Assembly (NCBI GenBank): GCA_947179155.2
Contig: OX359266.1
Location: 12,211,098 to 12,275,097 of the forward strand
Direction: 5' to 3'
DNA length: 64,000 nt
Origin: Hedera helix
Taxonomy: Eukaryota; Streptophyta; Magnoliopsida; Apiales; Araliaceae
The position numbers and the translations under genes are program-made. Positions 11,881-22,901 of the stretch are shown piece by piece. Below the pieces are notes generated by a model, which did no database searches, was not told the DNA's origin, and was given only the letters and a program-made list of their open reading frames with translations. Every line of letters begins with the position of its first letter. The first letter of the stretch is position 1.

Positions 11881-12343
11881 TAAAATAGTATTTTCGATAG
11901 ACTGCAGTTTCCACGATAGTGACTAACTTAACCTGAATTCCTCTAAATTGTAACGCCCAAAAGTATAGAAACATCATTTTTAAATAATCTTGAAAATCAT
12001 AGCTGGAACACCATAAATCCCAAAGACTAATATGAAAAGTCCATATTTTCTGATCCTTTGTTATAGAGCATAACCAGGTGATATCACTCTCCCAATTAGT
12101 GAGTAAATTAAAGGCAATAATTTTCGCAAGTTCGTTACTTCCTTTAATTGCTTCTAAGAATGGATCTGGAACGACTGTAGCAGAGCTTTCACCTTCATCC
12201 TTACTGGATAGAACACGCATAATTTTTGCCTTAGGCAAATGATTCAACTCTGAGTTTGTAAGAAGATTATTCGTCGCCTCTTGTTTTGCAGCTACATTTG
12301 TTTCGGTAATTTCATAGTTAACCTCTTGATTTCCAGATGCCAT
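11723..12343 (-). CDS. Element D ORF1, unknown 206-residue protein in the gag position
   Basis: This is the first frame after the primer site and leader of D. I do not recognise the product. It starts MASGNQEVNYEI. The first 70 residues are polar with several Asn, Glu and Ser residues. Residues of about 75-155 are rich in Trp, Phe and Tyr (for example WTFHISLWDLW), and the C-terminus is acidic. It has no CCHC zinc knuckle, no capsid-like helical signature and no coiled coil that I can see. It overlaps pol by 158 bp, with pol in the +1 frame. It could be a highly diverged or remnant gag, a captured sequence, or a leader ORF kept after gag was lost. That the frame is open in a very young insertion is only weak evidence for function. 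Confidence 0.6.
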   Translation of the reverse strand: MASGNQEVNYEITETNVAAKQEATNNLLTNSELNHLPKAKIMRVLSSKDEGESSATVVPDPFLEAIKGSNELAKIIAFNLLTNWESDITWLCSITKDQKIWTFHISLWDLWCSSYDFQDYLKMMFLYFWALQFRGIQVKLVTIVETAVYRKYYFNGNHWYLTTDEVDEPEKQFARKLFSGIPMVEIREDPNEVFGIRFDDNSQETE

Positions 12344-12529
12344 ACTAAACTGTGGTCACAAAATAAATGTTAGTTCAAATAAACTGACTCATCACTTCAT
12401 GTTCCTACATTCAAATCGACTCATTAGATAATAAAATCTATTTAAGGTAGGACACACTAGTGACTGATTCTATTCGTCTCTCCCCTCCTAGTTCTAACCC
12501 CAGATCTCCATTAAAGATCATATCCCTAA
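12344..12529 (-). other. 5' leader of element D
   Basis: About 190 bp between the primer site and the ORF1 start. No other frame or structure stands out. Confidence 0.7.
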
Positions 12530-12543
12530 GCTCTGATGCCAAC
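12530..12543 (-). promoter_or_regulatory. Primer-binding site of element D (Met-tRNA type)
   Basis: Directly after the 5' LTR the minus strand reads GTTGGCATCAGAGC. This resembles the plant initiator-Met-tRNA 3' end complement, TGGTATCAGAGC, with one T-to-C change. Other elements in the window keep GGTATCAGAGC, so the change is specific to this family or copy. Confidence 0.9.
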
Positions 12544-15423
12544 TGTGACGCCCCCAAATCTGGGCCCACACAGCCCAAACTTAAGTCGTCAAAAGACTAC
12601 AACAAAATTATTACAACAAAGCACAACGTACAACAATACAGTGTATAATAATACACAACTAAGTCTTCACTATTATTGCCACACTATTTTACAAAACGTG
12701 AAGACTATGATAACTATTCCTCGGACCCTCACTCCATTCCCCGGCTAGACCCTGTTATGTTTTCATCTCCTGTTGAAAAACAATGGAACAAAAGAAAGGG
12801 TGAGCTCAAATAGCCCAGTAAAGAATATCATGACTAAGATAATGACGAATAAATTATCATTGGTCTTCAACAGCTGAGTTCTTGATAGAATACAATAGAC
12901 TACAAGGTTTATATCAAAAACTGCAGTTAAATTCTTAAACAACGTTCAGATCAATAATAGCAGCGGAATGAGTAATCTATTAGAAGAATAATGCAGACTA
13001 TAATGTCCACTCGGTTCTCTTTTTAGGAAAAACATCATCAACTTTTATCATCTGAAATATCATTAGTCAAGATAATACAAATTCACAGTTCCTGATCATA
13101 ATCATGCACATCAACAGTTCATCTTTGCACTACGGGCCAAAGACATTCAATATAACACCAACGGTCATGATTATACCAGATTCAGCCTTTGGTCATAATC
13201 ATACCAAACAACAGTTCATCTTTGCACTACGGGCCAAAGAGAACATTCACCACGTGCCATAAAAGACACCGAACAGATGTATCGCCTTTAACCTATTATA
13301 TCGCCTTTAACCTATCATCTGTTCAACAAATATATCACATTTGTGCCCCCGGCCACAGATATTCACAACAGCTTGATTTTTGGATGATTAGAATGATATA
13401 AATGATGAACAGAAGAAATAGGATAACAATAAGTATCGGAAGTTTACTTTGTACAGATTCAAATAATGTCCAAATTGTCAACATGATGTGGAGTGAAATT
13501 TAAAAATGATATTCAAGATCCACAGTTCAGAATAACGGTTACAATTCAATAGAAAGGTTCACGTAAATAGGAAGGTTCAGTTGAAATAATGAAGTTCAAC
13601 TATTATGGAACATATAATATTTTCAGGAATTATAGAAGCAATAGTTCCATAATAAATTTTGATTTAGGAGTATGAAAGAAAATAATATCCCTTACCGTAG
13701 CAGGTTTGATTAACAAAAGGTGAAGGAAATTAATACAAAGGGTTATTCACCAACAGGCGGCAATCCGCTCCGTAAGGTTATTCCCACAATTTAATAGAAT
13801 TTGAGTACAAAGAGTTATTCACCAAACAGGCGGCAATCCGCTCCGTAAGGTTATTCTCAGAGATTAATAATGAATGAATACGAAAGGTTATTCACCAACA
13901 GGCGGCAATCCGCTCCGTAAGGTTATTCCCACAATTTAATAGAATTTGAGTACAAAGAGTTATTCACCAAACAGGCGGCAATCCGCTCCGTAAGGTTATT
14001 CTCAGAGATTAATAATCAATGAATACGAAAGGTTATTCACCAACAGGCGGCAATCCGCTCCGTAAGGTTATTCCCACAATTTAATACATGGAAATAAAAG
14101 GCACGTCTTATGAGTAAGGAAGAAACAATATTATTATCGAGAATCAAATAATGATAATCCCTTACCATAGTATGTTTGAATAATGGAAGATGAAAAAGAT
14201 GGTATCCCTTACCATAGTATGTTTGAATAATGGAAGATGAAAAAGATGGTATCCCTTACCATAGTATGTTTGAATAATGGAAGATGAAAAAGATGGTATC
14301 CCTTACCATAACACGTGACTGGATATTGATTTAAATGAGGTTGATTAACTTGAACAGTACACGTATACTTATAGATCTTCACAAATACTCAAGATGACTT
14401 AAGCACACTTAGAGAGAACTTTCACAAGAAGTATTTAGAGAGAGAAAGAAAGAACAAGTAAGGAAGTTTATGAAAAATCCTTAAGTTAAGGCTTCTATTT
14501 ATAGCCAAAAATCTTATCATTCATTTAATCTAAACCATTCATTTAAAGATCACCTTTTAATCTACACCATTCATTTCATATCACCTAATAATCACCTAAC
14601 TTTATATTATAAACAAATAACTTTATCAATTCAATTATTATGACTAATTGTTATAAATACAGTATAGTTAGCTCTTAGATATCAAGTCAATAAATTAATG
14701 AAATACAACTGTTTAAATAACATCATAATAGAGATAACAATAATGTAAAATAAAGCATACGTTACTGTGTAATGACAATTATTGATTCAATAATGTGAAT
14801 TACTGTGCATATGTTACTGTGACAATTATTAGGTTCAATAATTTTAAAAACAGTGCAACAACAATTATTGACTCAATGATATAAAATACAGTGTAATGAC
14901 AATTATTAAATAATGCAAAATACTGTGTAACAACAATTATTGAATTGATAATATAAAATATTATGCAGTGACAATTATCGATGAAATGATGCGTAACAGT
15001 TACGGTGTCAATTATCAGACCAATAATATGAGACACTATGCAATACCGTGTGTTACTGTAGAGTACCGTGTGCTACAGAAAATACCATAAACTACCGTAT
15101 GCTACTATTCTTTTATCACCGGTATTTTAACAGTTCCGTTGACTATTTTTATTTAAAAAGGTTACTTCTGTCGTTTTCTATATCCGACAAATATTCCGTT
15201 GTGGGGTCCACCAATAATTTATTATTTCGGCGCCGTCGTACGGCACGAATATTCCCCGACCAAACGAATATTCCCCGACAAAGCGAATATTGTCCGACAA
15301 AATAAAATTTGCACATAACATCCTTAACTTTCAATTTTGTTAATTTAACCACTTACTGTTTTAAAAAAAAATATATATGAAGAAAAATTAAATTTTGTAT
15401 TTCATAAAATTCGGGGTCTTACA
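12544..15423 (-). repeat. 5' LTR of element D
   Basis: This 2880-bp right copy is nearly identical to 5407-8285. On the minus strand it begins TGTAAGACCCCG and ends GGGCGTCACA. It carries the five-copy 72-bp array (13736-14090), the 47-bp triplicate (about 14159-14308) and the promoter TATA box. As the 5' LTR it would drive transcription of D. Confidence 0.96.
14495..14504 (-). promoter_or_regulatory. TATA box of the D 5' LTR
   Basis: The minus strand reads CTATAAATAG, a strong plant TATA sequence, about 920 bp into the LTR. A CT-rich stretch and the transcript start would lie just downstream. The same box is in the 3' LTR (7357-7366). Confidence 0.72.
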
Positions 15424-15641
15424 ATAGTCGAACCGAACTTGAACCGAACTCGAACCGAACCGAACCGAACTGTTCACGAACATAGTCGAACCGAACCACA
15501 TGGTTCGCGAACATGTTCGATCGAGCAATCGAACTCGATGCTATGTGCTAGTTCGGCTCGAAAAAAAAACTAGTCGAACTCGAACCGAACCGAACTCGAA
15601 CCGAACCGGTTCGCGAACAGTTCGGTTCGTTTGCAGCTCTA
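15424..15641. repeat. Right subterminal array and terminus of hAT element C
   Basis: After the D target duplication (atagt, 15424-15428) the DNA is an array of GAACCGAAC, TCGAACTCG and GTTCGCGAAC motifs, matching the left array in inverted sense. It ends with the terminal inverted repeat gtttgcagctcta. Before D inserted, this array was continuous with 5345-5406. Confidence 0.82.
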
Positions 15642-15649
15642 GTTTAAAT

Positions 15650-16350
15650 GGTTAAATGCTTATGGAAGATATTTTTGAACTCTATATCTTATTTGATCAT
15701 TATTGAAATATAAGGCAAAATATAATTTGGAAGAGATGATTTAGGTAATTTTTCTATGATTGTTAAAAAGAAAAATCTTATGGTGGGATGAGATGGAGCG
15801 TAAAACGCACTCACTCATAAACACATGAAAAAGTGAGTTGGAGCATAAAATGCACTCAATAAAAGAGAAAGAAAAATGAGATTGAGCATAAAATGCACCC
15901 ATTAAAAGAAAAAAAAAGTGAAAAATATTTAAAAAATTGATATTAATAATCCTTGTGTGTTTCATTAATTAAAAGCCTTTTGATATTCTGATTTATATTT
16001 GTCTATACTTGCTAAGAGTGATGTGAAAAATAAATATATTGAGTTTTGTTGTATATCTTTTATAAGGTAATTAATGACCGAAGCTTATCTGAATTTTGAT
16101 TAGTTCAGTACATTTGGATTCACACACACACAAGAGGTCTTGAGTCAAGTAAGATTAATAAATATGTTAAAATTTTGATCTTTGCATATTTTTAAAATTT
16201 TCTTTGAGTTATCATTTAAAAAAAAAAATCTTTGAGTCTGATTTTGAAATTTGTATTAATTTGTTGCTCAAGTGAGTTGTTTGGTTATTATTTTTAATTT
16301 TTCTTCTTGTTTTGCTTGAGGACAAGCAAAAAGTTATGTGTGAGGGTATT
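15650..16350 (+). mobile_element. Element B, 3' untranslated region to the polypurine tract
   Basis: B continues after element C. Imperfect repeats of about 50 bp (gagcataaaatgcactc-type) occur at 15790-15920. The phrase gcttgaggacaagcaaaaag at about 16312-16331 followed by atgtgtgagggtatt (16337-16350) is the characteristic 3' end of Athila/Tat-type elements, with the purine-rich gtgtgaggg acting as the plus-strand primer tract. No coding frame is seen. Confidence 0.75.
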
Positions 16351-17599
16351 TGATAAGTAGGTTTTTATAGGTATTTACTAGGTATTTTATGCTTAATTAT
16401 TTATTTTTTTTAAAGTATTTTTAGTGTTTTAGGTAAATTATTTAATTTAATGCATAATTATTATTTTTATATTATTTTTATTTATTTTTTATTAATTTAT
16501 ATTTTATTTTGTACGAAAATTGGAGCTGTTGGCAGTTTGGATTTTGTTTCCGCATGGCGTTCCAACAGCAGATAAATTAAAAGATAATTTAGGAATCCAA
16601 TTGCAATCTGGAAGAGGAAAATAAACAAGAATTTTATATTTATTTTATTTGTATTTTAAATCCTATTAGGTTTAGGAAAGTGTAATTCCTATTAGGGTTA
16701 GGAGAAATATGTAGTCAATAAATAGAGGGCTTGAGACACAATTGGAGATATAACTTTTACTAAAAAAATTCTCTCTTCTATTCTTTGGTATTTTTTTATG
16801 GCTATGTGTAGCTAAATTATTTTTCTTGATTTAAGTTATTGAAGCCATCAAGATTTATACATTGTGAGATCTAATTTATTTTAACTGTTCAATTTATATT
16901 TTGAGTATTGGATATTTTTTTGTGTTTAATTTTATGATTAATTCGTTTAATTTTATGATTTTTGTGTTAGTTTATTATTCGTTGAAATTTACTGCTAAAT
17001 TAAATATCAAATTCGTAATTGTTTGGTCACTTTAATTTGCAAAGCAATTAAGATTGATAATTATTTTGTAGATCAAAAGATTGTTATATCTTAGGAAGAA
17101 TATTAATCTAAATTAAATGCAGACGCTTGGATTGTGTTGTTTAGTTCAACGATCTCTCTAATTCTTAAAACTTCTACTAAGTTAAATCTTTAGCGCTTGT
17201 TTTAGGTTATTTAGTAGTAAGGGTTATTTAGGTTGCTTGTTTTTACTTAACTAAAATTAAGGAGAGATAGAAAATTTATTCGAATGGGAGTAATTATTCC
17301 ACGTTGAATATTTAAAATATGAATTGAGTTATTCTTGCCTCAGTAATTAGTTGTAAATTCTTGATGGTGGATGTTGATTTAAACCAAGACTTTTTTTTCT
17401 CATTAAATTACTTGCATAATTATTTTGGTTAATTTTATGTAAATTATTTCTTTAATTAACCCCCCCCCCCCCCCCAATTTTGGTTTACGAAAACATAAAA
17501 TTAAATTAATCATTCTCTGTGGGATCGACTCTTACTTGCACTACTAAATTAATAATTTTTCAAAATAAGATTTTATTTTTGGGTGCTTGCGACATCACA
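16351..17599 (+). mobile_element. LTR of element B (Athila/Tat-like Ty3/gypsy), plus orientation
   Basis: It starts tgataagtagg directly after a polypurine-like tract and ends gcgacatcaca, giving TG...CA termini and about 1.25 kb. The ctctgtgggatcgactcttac stretch near the end (about 17514) is common in LTR ends of Athila/Tat elements. A run of 15 C lies at 17461-17475. The right flank is element A pol. The left LTR and the TSD partner are outside the window. Confidence 0.78.
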
Positions 17600-17664
17600 C
17601 CATAAAACCTCTCGTAAGATTTTATTTTTGGGTGCTTGCGACATCACACCATAAAACCTCTCGT
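17567..17664. repeat. 49-bp tandem duplication across the B/A junction
   Basis: Two perfect 49-bp copies (17567-17615 and 17616-17664) each contain the last 33 bases of the B LTR plus 16 bases of A pol (ccataaaacctctcgt). The duplication therefore arose after B inserted into A. Confidence 0.95.
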
Positions 17665-19248
17665 GTCATCTAGTAAAGTTAACACAGGTGCTTCACTGAG
17701 TCTCTTTTTTAACTCCTGAAAACTTTCCTCACACATCTCCATCCATACATATTTCACTGTTTTCCTTGTCAAATTTGTCAACGGCGTTGCTATCTTTGAA
17801 AAATCTTTATTAAATCTCTGATAATAACCCGCTAGTCCTATGAAATTCCTAATATCCGTCGGCATCCTTAGTTGTTCCCAATTAATTACCGCTTCCACTT
17901 TTGCCGGATTTACTGAAAGTCCCTCATTATCAATAACATGACCTAGAGATTGAACTTTCTCCAACCAAAATTCACACTTCAAAAATTTAGCATATAATTG
18001 TTCCTTCCTTAATATCTCCAACACCAACCTTAAATGCTCAGCGTGCTCCTCTTCTGTTTCGGAATAAACCAAAATGTCGTCAATAAACACCACTACAAAT
18101 TTATCTAAGTACCACTAGAATATTATGTTCATTATGTCCATAAATGCGGCTGGCGCATTCGTCAGTCCAAACGACATCACTAGAAACTCATAATGGTCGT
18201 AACTAGTTATGATTGTCGTCTTGGGTATGTCTTCCTTCCTTACTTTTAACTGATGATAACCAGTCCATAAGTCAATCTTTGAAAAGTACTTCGCCCATTT
18301 TAGTTGATCAAATAGATCGTTAATTCTTGGCAACGGGTACTTATTCTTAATCATTACTTTATTTAACTCTCTGTAGTCTATACAAAGTCTCATCGATCCA
18401 TCTTCCTTCTTTACAAATAGCACAAGTGCCCCCTATGGAGAAACACTCGACTGAATGTACTTTTTATCCAAGAATTATTCTAACTGAACCATCAACTCCC
18501 TCATCTCTACAGGAGCCATCATATATGGTGCTTTTGATATCGGTGTTGTTCTCGATACTAAATCAATCACAAATTTTATATCTCTATCTGGCGGAAGACC
18601 TGACAGTTCATTTAGAAAAACATCCATGAACTCATTAACTACTGATATTTGTTCCATCTCAGGATTTACCATTTGTGTATCCACTACATGTGCCAAATAT
18701 CCTACACATCCTTTACTCAGCAATTTCTTGGCCTGCATCATCGTCAAACAACAAGATTGTTTTGACGACTTACTGTCATAAAATACGACTTTAGACTTAT
18801 TTAGTGTCTTAAAGTGTATACGCTTCTTCTGATAATCAATTATCGCTCTGTGGTTAAACAACCAATCCATTCCGAGTATAACCTCAAACTCCCCCAAACG
18901 TATCAGAATTAAGTTCACACTCAACTTCTGACTCCTGATTTCTACATAACAATTTCTATGTATATACTCTACAAGAATTACCTCTTTATTTTCAACTTCT
19001 ATATTCATAGGATTTTTTAACTTTTCTTTAGACAATTCTAACTTTTTAGTGAAATCATCAGACATAAATGAACAGGTAGCACCCGAATCAAACATTACAT
19101 AAGCATTCATATTATTGACCGAAATAATACCTGACACCACGTCTGTAGATTCCACGGCATCTTGCACCGTCATGTTGAAAGTTTGTGATGTCGGCTTGTT
19201 TTATTGCACCGGCCCTCCAATGGTAAGCTTACTGTTGTTTCCCTTATA
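17649..19248 (-). pseudogene. Element A pol remnant (protease and RT), broken
   Basis: On the minus strand the frame encodes a Ty3/gypsy protease with FDSGAT near residue 28 of the 19173 start, then RT with DYRELN, SKIDLWTGYHQ and the catalytic FIDDIL (about 18070). The frame stays in register from about 19248 to 17649 but has in-frame stops near 19201, 18475, 18435 and 18105; some look like TGG-to-TAG or CAA-to-TAA changes. It ends in mid-domain at TRGFM, where B inserted; RNase H and integrase should lie left of B, outside the window. To the right, the codons upstream of protease stop at the E insertion and resume in the gag remnant at 39754. Confidence 0.92.
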
Positions 19249-19253
19249 TCCAC
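19249..19253. repeat. Target-site duplication of element E, left copy (tccac)
   Basis: The bases tccac precede the left LTR of E and recur at 39749-39753 directly after its right LTR. They correspond to GTGGA in A's gag-pol coding strand. This pairs LTR ends 20 kb apart. Confidence 0.95.
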
Positions 19254-20384
19254 TGTGATGCCCCCAAATCCGGGTCCCTTGAACCTCAGGTTCAGTGCTC
19301 ACGATTCACTACTTATACATTATTCATAAGCTTAACTTTCAATAACTTGCAAAAAATATAAATAAATTCTTTACAAAACGTACCATTATCCCAGGTTCCA
19401 CTACCTTAAATGCATACACCATCTCCATACAATAAAGAGTTACATAAGATCTAATAATAATAAAACTTGCGTATATCCAATCTACTCAGTTGCCTTTTCT
19501 TTGCCTTTGTCCTTCTCAGAATAGTCATGTATTGTTGAAAAATAGTTCATGATATAGAAAGGGTGAGCAACTACTTTGCTCAGCAAGTTTAAATAAACAA
19601 GGAAGATATATCATGAATGAAAAAGAATTACTGTTTTGGAACTTCAACAATATACAATAATTGTGAAAGCATGCAACATACGTACTATATTCAATAAAGA
19701 AATTTGTAGAATATTTACTACTTAGTTGGTCAAAAGAACTAAGAACATACATGAGAACTTTCCAGCTCTGAACTGAATATCTCAGAATTAAGGATGGTTT
19801 GTCAGGGCATATCTGACTACCTCGAGAGTATTTAATAATTATAAAACTGTAAATACTCAAATTGGACACTTGAAGGGATCAGACCTCTTGTATCCGATGT
19901 ATATGCATAACATTCTGTATTAGTATGCGCAAAGATTTTGCTTCCAATAGATAATACCCCATTTATAAATGTTATTCTACTCAGTCTTACCATAAGAGTT
20001 CGCACCAACTACCGGTTTGGATAACTTTTCAACAATATTCAAGGTAACGAATTAATACATACAAATGTTTAGCCGAAATAATTGGCATAGACCATCTTCT
20101 TAAATAGTTCATATTTAGAACTAGTACATACAATTTCTAGCCGAACAATTGACTTAGACCTATTTCTTAACTAGTTCATATTTAGAACAAGATATGTGAA
20201 TGGACATAAGTGTGAATATCAATAAACCATAATGATTAGGAATAATTATCAATAATTAATTCAGGTTTGAGCAATAATACAATTATAAGTTCACAATAAC
20301 TTACGTAATGAAACGAATTTGGGTTTCAGAGTAACTTACACAATAAGAATAAAGTTAAGGTTCAGAAGAACTTGCTCAATAATA

Positions 20385-20665
20385 ATTTGAGTAGGATTGT
20401 AGAGAACTTGCAAAAATAAATACAAGCTAAGGTTTAGAGAACTTGCTCAATAATAATTTGAGTAGGGTTATAGAGAATTTGCAAAAATAAATGCAAGTTA
20501 AGGTTTAGAAAACTTGCTCAATAATAATTTGAGTAGGGTTATAGAGAACTTGCAAAAATAATTAAAAGTTAAGGTTCATAGAACTTACTCAATAATAATT
20601 TGAGTAGGGTTATAGAGAACTTGCAAAAATAAATACAAGTTAAGGTTCAGAGAACTTGCCTTGAC
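20385..20665. repeat. 71-bp tandem array in the 3' LTR of E
   Basis: Direct repeats of about 71 bp share aacttgctcaataataattt and gagtagggttatagagaa. Four units are visible. The 5' LTR has a longer version with extra units at 34850-35340, so the copy number has changed since insertion. Confidence 0.82.
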
Positions 20666-20904
20666 TGTTAATTACTGCAAACCAATTTAATTAACTCCCC
20701 TTGAATAGACCTAACTATTAATCAAGTTGATCTTTAAATTAATATCGTATATACATTCATATAATAACCTTTTAATATATTACCTCTCTCACACTTAACC
20801 ACATAATTATATAATTAAGGGTATATTAAATACTTTGAAATTATTATCATTACTTGATAATATTTTAATCACATAAAACGTATATTAATTATTTAATATA
20901 GTTC

Positions 20905-21315
20905 AAACTCTTATATAATATTATTAATAATTTAATAATATTTTATTAATCTTATAATATTATTAATTATTTAATAATATTTTATTAACCTTCTAATACT
21001 ATTAATATTTTATTCTTTATCTAATATTATTAATTTTTTAATAATATTTTATTCATTATCTAATATATTATTAATCATTTAATAATATTTTATTTATATT
21101 CTAATATTATTAATCATCTAATAATATTTTACTACTTTATTAATATTATTAATTATTTAGTAATATTTTATTCATTTACTAATATTATTAATTATTTAAT
21201 AATATTTTATTATTTTTATAATATTATTATTCGCTTAATAATATTTTATTTATTTTCTAATATCATTATTTATTTAATAATATTTTATTAATTTCTTAAT
21301 ATTATTAATATTTAT
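20905..21315. repeat. AT-only inverted-repeat minisatellite in the 3' LTR of E
   Basis: Units of about 39-42 bp contain aatattattaa, a 4-base spacer and ttaataatatt. These are 11-bp inverted arms that can form a small hairpin or cruciform. The same type of array is at 35585-36040, 43163-43712 and 49010-49895. Confidence 0.88.
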
Positions 21316-22525
21316 TCCAATTTACATATTAAATTAACTACTTATAATATTTAAACTACATTTATTGGATCAAAGAATAATAAAGTAATTTTTTTTATAA
21401 CATTTTTCATTTTCTGATTCGACTCGACTCGACCCGGACAAATTGAAAAACTGACCTAGCGCCGCCGGCACTCGAGTAATCTGCTTTTAAAAAAAATAAG
21501 CAGATTTCAACTTGAGTTATTTTGATTAAAACTTGTACAAAATGACATTTACACATCAAAATGACACAAACTCAGTTTTGTTATCTTCCTAATTTCTTGT
21601 TTTACAATATTTCATGGTTTGATCACATTTTTGAAAACGTTTTGACAAAAAATTTAGGATCGATCCACTAGGGTTTCAAAATGACCTCTTTTAGTAAAAG
21701 GACCATAACTTGTTCATTTTTTCATATTTTCCAATCATTCAAGTTGGGTTATTTTCATAACACATAAATCTATCATTCAAGACTCATAGATCATAAAAAT
21801 AACTTACACATCTCAAATCATAAATCACCAACCTAGACATTTAGCTAGGGTTTTAAAATCATACATGCTTATACAACCATTTTTTCCCATCATTTTTCAT
21901 ACAAAATATGATAGAACACATATCTAGCATATTTAACCATATATCTTTTTCAAATAGACTCTTCTACAACTAACATGATAAAACATACTATAAACAATAA
22001 TCTATATCTATGAACTAAAGTTTTGAGATGAGAAAACTTTTAAAACTATAAATCTTGAACGCTTGATATTGGTAGCTCTCTTCCTTCTCTACACGAAATG
22101 CTCTCTAGCCAACCTTCTTGGTGATTTAACTAACAAGCTCTTCTAACTCACAACTTCCTTACTCTTTTCTCTCTACACTTTCTCTCTCTCTTTGGAACTT
22201 AGTAGAATAAGCAAAGAGCCAACTTTTGCTCAAGACATAAAAGCTCTCTATTTATAGAACTCCTATAGACTTACTTAACATCTCCTAATCAACCAATGCT
22301 AGTTAATTAGGAGCTTAATTCATGCTTACTATTACCTTGAATGACAACCTTGAATGACCTTCATGAATGACATCCATCACATAACTTATCAAGCAACTAA
22401 TTGTGTATAAAACACTCAAAATCAAAGCTAGCTAGACACCCCATTGGGGCCCCACCTTGACCGGCCATTTGGCCATTCTCTACCATTTTTGGTTTATTTT
22501 TATTCCAATTATACTTATACATCTA

Positions 22526-22539
22526 CCCCCCCCCCCCCC

Positions 22540-22597
<58 letters not shown>
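22526..22597. repeat. Compound microsatellite: poly-C, (CA)n, (TA)n
   Basis: A run of about 14 C is followed by roughly ten CA and then many TA dinucleotides. The other LTR of E has only a short degenerate TA stretch at the same place (38940-38970), so this grew locally. Confidence 0.95.
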
Positions 22598-22602
<5 letters not shown>

Positions 22603-22901
22603 GACCAATAATTGGATTTATTTGGTCTACACAATGGATCACTAAATTAAGTTCATTAGGACTTTGAATTACCATTGATTGGGCTCAACCATTTACTTCA
22701 TTTGGGCTATTAATTCAAGCATTTCATTTATTAACATTAGGTTTCTAGTTTTTAAATTAATTGGGTTAACTATATTAACTTACAAGACTTGAAATTGTAC
22801 AAGTGTTAGGCTAGTAATTAAATTTAATTGGACTCATCATTTAATTAACACATTAGTTTAATTACATAATTCAATTAGACTTGCTATTTATAAATCAATT
22901 G

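Larger units (their letters stand above)
5407..15423 (-). mobile_element. Element D: complete, recent Ty3/gypsy chromovirus (Tekay-like), gag-less
   Basis: The order on the minus strand is 5' LTR (15423-12544), tRNA-Met-type primer site, ORF1, pol, polypurine tract and 3' LTR (8285-5407). LTR ends are TGTAAGACCCC and GGGGGCGTCACA. A 5-bp TSD (atagt) flanks the 10,017-bp unit. LTRs of about 2.9 kb and a C-terminal chromodomain point to the Tekay/Del branch of plant chromoviruses. The internal region is only about 4.26 kb because the usual gag with capsid and zinc knuckle is absent. Pol has no stop or frameshift. I see about three substitutions and one 1-bp indel between the LTRs, so insertion was recent. 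Confidence 0.97.
3500..15641. mobile_element. Non-autonomous hAT-like DNA transposon C, split by element D
   Basis: The left end reads tagggctgcaaacga (3500) and the right end tcgtttgcagctcta (15641). These are imperfect terminal inverted repeats with the TAGGG-type end seen in hAT elements such as Ac. Both ends are flanked by a perfect 8-bp duplication, gtttaaat (3492-3499 and 15642-15649), the hAT TSD length. Without D (5407-15423) and its TSD copy, C is about 2.1 kb. No transposase frame is visible in 3800-5340, so it must have been moved in trans. C lies within element B. Confidence 0.87.
19254..22901 (-). repeat. 3' LTR of element E, truncated at its start
   Basis: It aligns with 33739-39290 of the 5' LTR once insertion G is left out. 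It contains the 71-bp array (about 20385-20665), the AT minisatellite (20905-21315), a GC-richer block (about 21420-21480), a TATA box on the minus strand (22249-22258) and a poly-C/CA/TA microsatellite (22526-22597). It stops at 22901 where F begins. Confidence 0.88.

Noticed and set aside
12344..15423. A possible gag for element D hidden in the leader or LTR
   Set aside because: No CCHC motif or capsid-like frame is found on the minus strand between the LTR and ORF1 or within the LTR.
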